A stretch of DNA of 6,413 bases from Candidatus Altarchaeales archaeon (lineage in GTDB: Archaea; Altiarchaeota; Altiarchaeia; IMC4; SCGC-AAA252-I15). Every line of letters begins with the position of its first letter. Positions within the stretch are counted from its first letter, which is position 1. The DNA is taken from the NCBI GenBank assembly GCA_014729705.1, contig WJJK01000122.1:1-6413 (forward strand), given 5' to 3'. Below, in pieces: positions 4,428 through 6,413 of this stretch. The notes beneath the pieces were generated by a model. That model saw nothing but the letters and a program-made list of their open reading frames with translations, did no database searches and was not told where the DNA came from. Made by a program: the position numbers and the translations under genes.

Positions 4428-5528
4428 TTAAGGTTGTTTTCTTAGTTCCTCCCTTAAAGCCATTCTATGTCTTTTGGGGAGCGCGCCTATCCACTCCTCC
4501 ATTAACTGGCGCTTCAACACAACCCTTGTTTGATTGTCTGAAGGCGATATTTTAACGCCCGCTTTATGTTTTTCCTCAAGCACTCGGCCTTCACCAGTTA
4601 AAGCCGGGGTTTTCTCTGCGCCCTGATAGGCTTTCCTGAGGGGGTTGATGAGCCTGAGATCGTTTAGGTCTTCGATTAAGGTGACTGTATCAGGAGACCA
4701 GAGTACAGCCCTCCCCAACACGTCCAATTCATATTCACTGCAGTCAAAAATCGGTTCAACGCTTCGAAGCCTCATCCGGGTTTCAGGCTCAAGGCTATGC
4801 CCCCACTTGTATTTGGGGAAGAGACTTCTAACGTAGGTTGTGAACTTAAGGGCATGGTTCCTCAGATACGTCTCGTCGTTTAAGTCCTCTAGGTAATCCG
4901 CCTTGGATTCCGCCCTGAATTTCTTGGACGTGAAATCAAGGCGCACCAACCCGTCAAACATGTCTTTAAGGCCGCCGTAGGGGTCTATGACTTGCCCGTC
5001 GTTCATTAACCCAACGTAATCGTATGTGTATTGCGAGGCCATGGTTTTTTTGTTGAACATCCACCTGCCGTCATCGCGTCTGTGAAGCCACCTCAAAGAG
5101 CTTAGATGCATCATATCCCTGAAGCGGCCGCCCTGAAAACCTGGGCCGAAAACACTTCTCGCCTTCTCAGTGAAACCGCTATAGAAGACGTCCTCATGAA
5201 CCCCTATACTTTGTTCCCCCCTGGGGGCGCCCACAGCCAAGTCCAAGTCACCCAACATATGCTCCGCACCCACAACCAAGTCGCGTATACTGCTTCCGCA
5301 GACCGCAATTGAGTACCCCTTGATGTTCCTTGATTGAAGCAGAAAAGACTTGACAACACTATCAGGTAAGTCTGCTTCAACATCAACCTTAAGCTCGGCT
5401 GGATCACCTGACTCCTTCAAGCACCCCCTAATCTTCTCTGAAAACGGGTTGGTTTTGAAGAATTTCAACCCGATTTTATCGGCTAAATCCCTCCTGCGCT
5501 TCTCTTCAATGGGTTTAACAATAGACAT
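4428..5528 (-). CDS. Class II nucleotidyltransferase, CCA/poly(A) polymerase-like
   Basis: A 366-residue protein. The head domain carries YSIAVCGSSIRDLVVGAEHM at 72-91 and GDLDLAVG at 93-100. This corresponds to the family G[GS]xxRDxxxG...DxD nucleotidyltransferase signature, with D94 and D96 as likely metal-binding carboxylates. RWMFNKKTMASQYTYDYVGL (155-174) and VIDPYGGLKDMFDGLVRLDF (180-199) match the conserved [RDFT-x-NA] and IDPfgG-x-DL stretches of bacterial CCA-adding enzymes and poly(A) polymerase I. ADYLEDLNDETYLRNHALKF (210-229) resembles the EDxxRxxRaxRF nucleotide-selection helix. The C-terminal part (240-366) is helical, charged and unrecognised. Likely reaction: adding nucleotides to an RNA 3' end or another acceptor. 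Archaeal tRNA CCA addition is normally done by an unrelated class I enzyme, so the true substrate is open. Start ATG 5528 is at leaderless distance from a TATA-like box. Confidence 0.75.
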   Translation of the reverse strand: MSIVKPIEEKRRRDLADKIGLKFFKTNPFSEKIRGCLKESGDPAELKVDVEADLPDSVVKSFLLQSRNIKGYSIAVCGSSIRDLVVGAEHMLGDLDLAVGAPRGEQSIGVHEDVFYSGFTEKARSVFGPGFQGGRFRDMMHLSSLRWLHRRDDGRWMFNKKTMASQYTYDYVGLMNDGQVIDPYGGLKDMFDGLVRLDFTSKKFRAESKADYLEDLNDETYLRNHALKFTTYVRSLFPKYKWGHSLEPETRMRLRSVEPIFDCSEYELDVLGRAVLWSPDTVTLIEDLNDLRLINPLRKAYQGAEKTPALTGEGRVLEEKHKAGVKISPSDNQTRVVLKRQLMEEWIGALPKRHRMALREELRKQP

Positions 5529-5547
5529 AAGGCGAAGTAATTTAGGG

Positions 5548-5554
5548 TTTTAAA
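5548..5554 (-). promoter_or_regulatory. TATA-like box for the nucleotidyltransferase gene
   Basis: Minus-strand TTTAAAA (context GCTTTAAAACCC) is centred about 23 bp before the ATG at 5528, slightly short but compatible with a leaderless start. It lies in the 92-bp divergent spacer shared with the radical SAM gene. Confidence 0.45.
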
Positions 5555-5590
5555 GCAAAAAAACAGGTATCTAAAGGGAAACCAAGCTTC

Positions 5591-5596
5591 TATTAA
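5591..5596 (+). promoter_or_regulatory. TATA-like box for the radical SAM gene
   Basis: TATTAA (context CTTCTATTAACG) is centred about 27 bp before the ATG at 5621, again leaderless geometry. It is a moderate match to archaeal TATA boxes. Confidence 0.35.
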
Positions 5597-5620
5597 CGTA
5601 ATCAACACATATTCTTGGAA

Positions 5621-6413
5621 ATGAGTGGATACAAAAAACCCCCTATCCTTCGGGGTTATACCTATGATCCAGTCCACGCCTATGCGGCAAGAGACGACGG
5701 CAGACTACTGGCGCTGCGGGTTGAAACCAACACCACCTGCAACCTCAAATGCCGTTACTGCTACGCTGAGTCAGGGGACACCACCTCCAAGCAGCTGCCC
5801 TACCCCCTGCTGACGAAGACAATAGATGAGGCGCAAAAGCTTGGCGTCGAATCAATCGTGGTCATAGGCGGCGGGGAACCCACATTATATGAAAGATTCA
5901 GGGACTTGATCGCATACATAAACGATAAAAACATGTTGCCTGTGGTTTTCACCAACACGATTCTAGTGGACGAGGAACTAGCCAAATACTTACACGAAAA
6001 CAACGCCTCCGTGATGGGGAAAATGGATTCCCTTAAACCGGAAGTGGAAGACTATTTAGTGGGCAGAGAAGGCGCCTTTGAAAGCATACGAGGGGGACTT
6101 CAGAATCTCATGGACGCCGGCTTCTCGAACCCCGAAGACCCCCACAACCTCCGTCTTGGCGTCTCTTTTGTCACAAACAAAATGAATATAGGGGAAATAG
6201 ATCGGATCTGGGGTTTCTGCCGGGAAAACAACATCTTCCCCAACATGGAGATACTCACCCCCACAGGCCGCGCAAAAGACGAGTTAAACGACCTCACCCT
6301 AACCGAATCCGAGATAAAAGACTATAAGCTTCAACTTCTTGATTTAGACCGCAAAAAATACGGCTACGACTGGCTACCGTATACCCCCCTCACCGCCTCA
6401 GGATGCCTGCAAC
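5621..6413 (+). CDS. Radical SAM enzyme, 3' end outside the window
   Basis: 264 codons are visible and the frame is still open at the window edge. The radical SAM cluster motif C40-x3-C44-x2-C47 (TCNLKCRYCYAESG) binds the 4Fe-4S cluster that cleaves S-adenosylmethionine. GGGEPTL (83-89) is the SAM-binding GGE motif, and VVFTNTILV (108-116) and MGKMDSL (132-138) are barrel strands of the family. The visible end, TASGCLQ, places a cysteine (262) where a SPASM/twitch-type auxiliary-cluster region often begins, so a C-terminal extra cluster is likely but unseen. SPASM relatives modify peptides or activate enzymes, but the substrate is unknown here and no precursor peptide is evident upstream. ATG 5621 is the first in-frame start and leaderless. 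Divergent from the nucleotidyltransferase gene. Confidence 0.9.
   Translation, partial: MSGYKKPPILRGYTYDPVHAYAARDDGRLLALRVETNTTCNLKCRYCYAESGDTTSKQLPYPLLTKTIDEAQKLGVESIVVIGGGEPTLYERFRDLIAYINDKNMLPVVFTNTILVDEELAKYLHENNASVMGKMDSLKPEVEDYLVGREGAFESIRGGLQNLMDAGFSNPEDPHNLRLGVSFVTNKMNIGEIDRIWGFCRENNIFPNMEILTPTGRAKDELNDLTLTESEIKDYKLQLLDLDRKKYGYDWLPYTPLTASGCLQ

Noticed and set aside
1..6413. CRISPR array or long tandem repeats
   Set aside because: I saw no regularly spaced direct repeats anywhere; the repeats present are inverted and local.

Overview
The window looks archaeal. Six genes have an A/T-rich TATA-like box about 23 to 30 bp upstream of the start codon, the geometry of leaderless archaeal transcripts, and clear Shine-Dalgarno sites are scarce. 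Protein types (zinc-ribbon membrane proteins, a ROK kinase, a radical SAM enzyme) fit this. Base composition is moderate, and AUA, AGA and AGG codons are common. I cannot name the lineage. Two genes are types usually seen in bacteria: an oligoribonuclease (Orn) and a class II (CCA/poly(A) polymerase-like) nucleotidyltransferase.

Layout. 5-673: an IS200/IS605-type insertion sequence. Its Y1 transposase, on the minus strand, is broken by two single-base frameshifts, and both ends carry similar imperfect hairpins. 734-2170: three plus-strand genes for small membrane or zinc-ribbon proteins: a double zinc-ribbon Yip1-like five-helix protein, a 44-residue zinc ribbon, and a two-helix membrane protein. 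The last is preceded by a possible leaderless 14-codon upstream ORF whose stop overlaps its start. 2171-2414: an intergenic stretch holding three nested inverted repeats, probably a structured RNA. 2415-2945: Orn. 2946-3251: a second gene-free stretch, between convergent genes, with its own TATA-like box and several competing or pseudoknot-forming complementarities. 3252-4391 (minus): ROK-family sugar kinase/regulator. 4428-5528 (minus): class II nucleotidyltransferase-like protein. 5621 to the window end (plus): radical SAM enzyme, cut off by the window edge and divergent from the nucleotidyltransferase gene.

The genes do not form one operon. Most have their own promoter, and I see no single shared pathway. 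Orn (clearing 2-5 nt RNA fragments) and the nucleotidyltransferase (possibly RNA 3'-end addition) could both belong to RNA metabolism, but that is inference. The most interesting material is outside the long ORFs: two putative structured RNAs flanking orn, in both of which the G-U wobbles favour the plus strand, and the overlapping upstream ORF.
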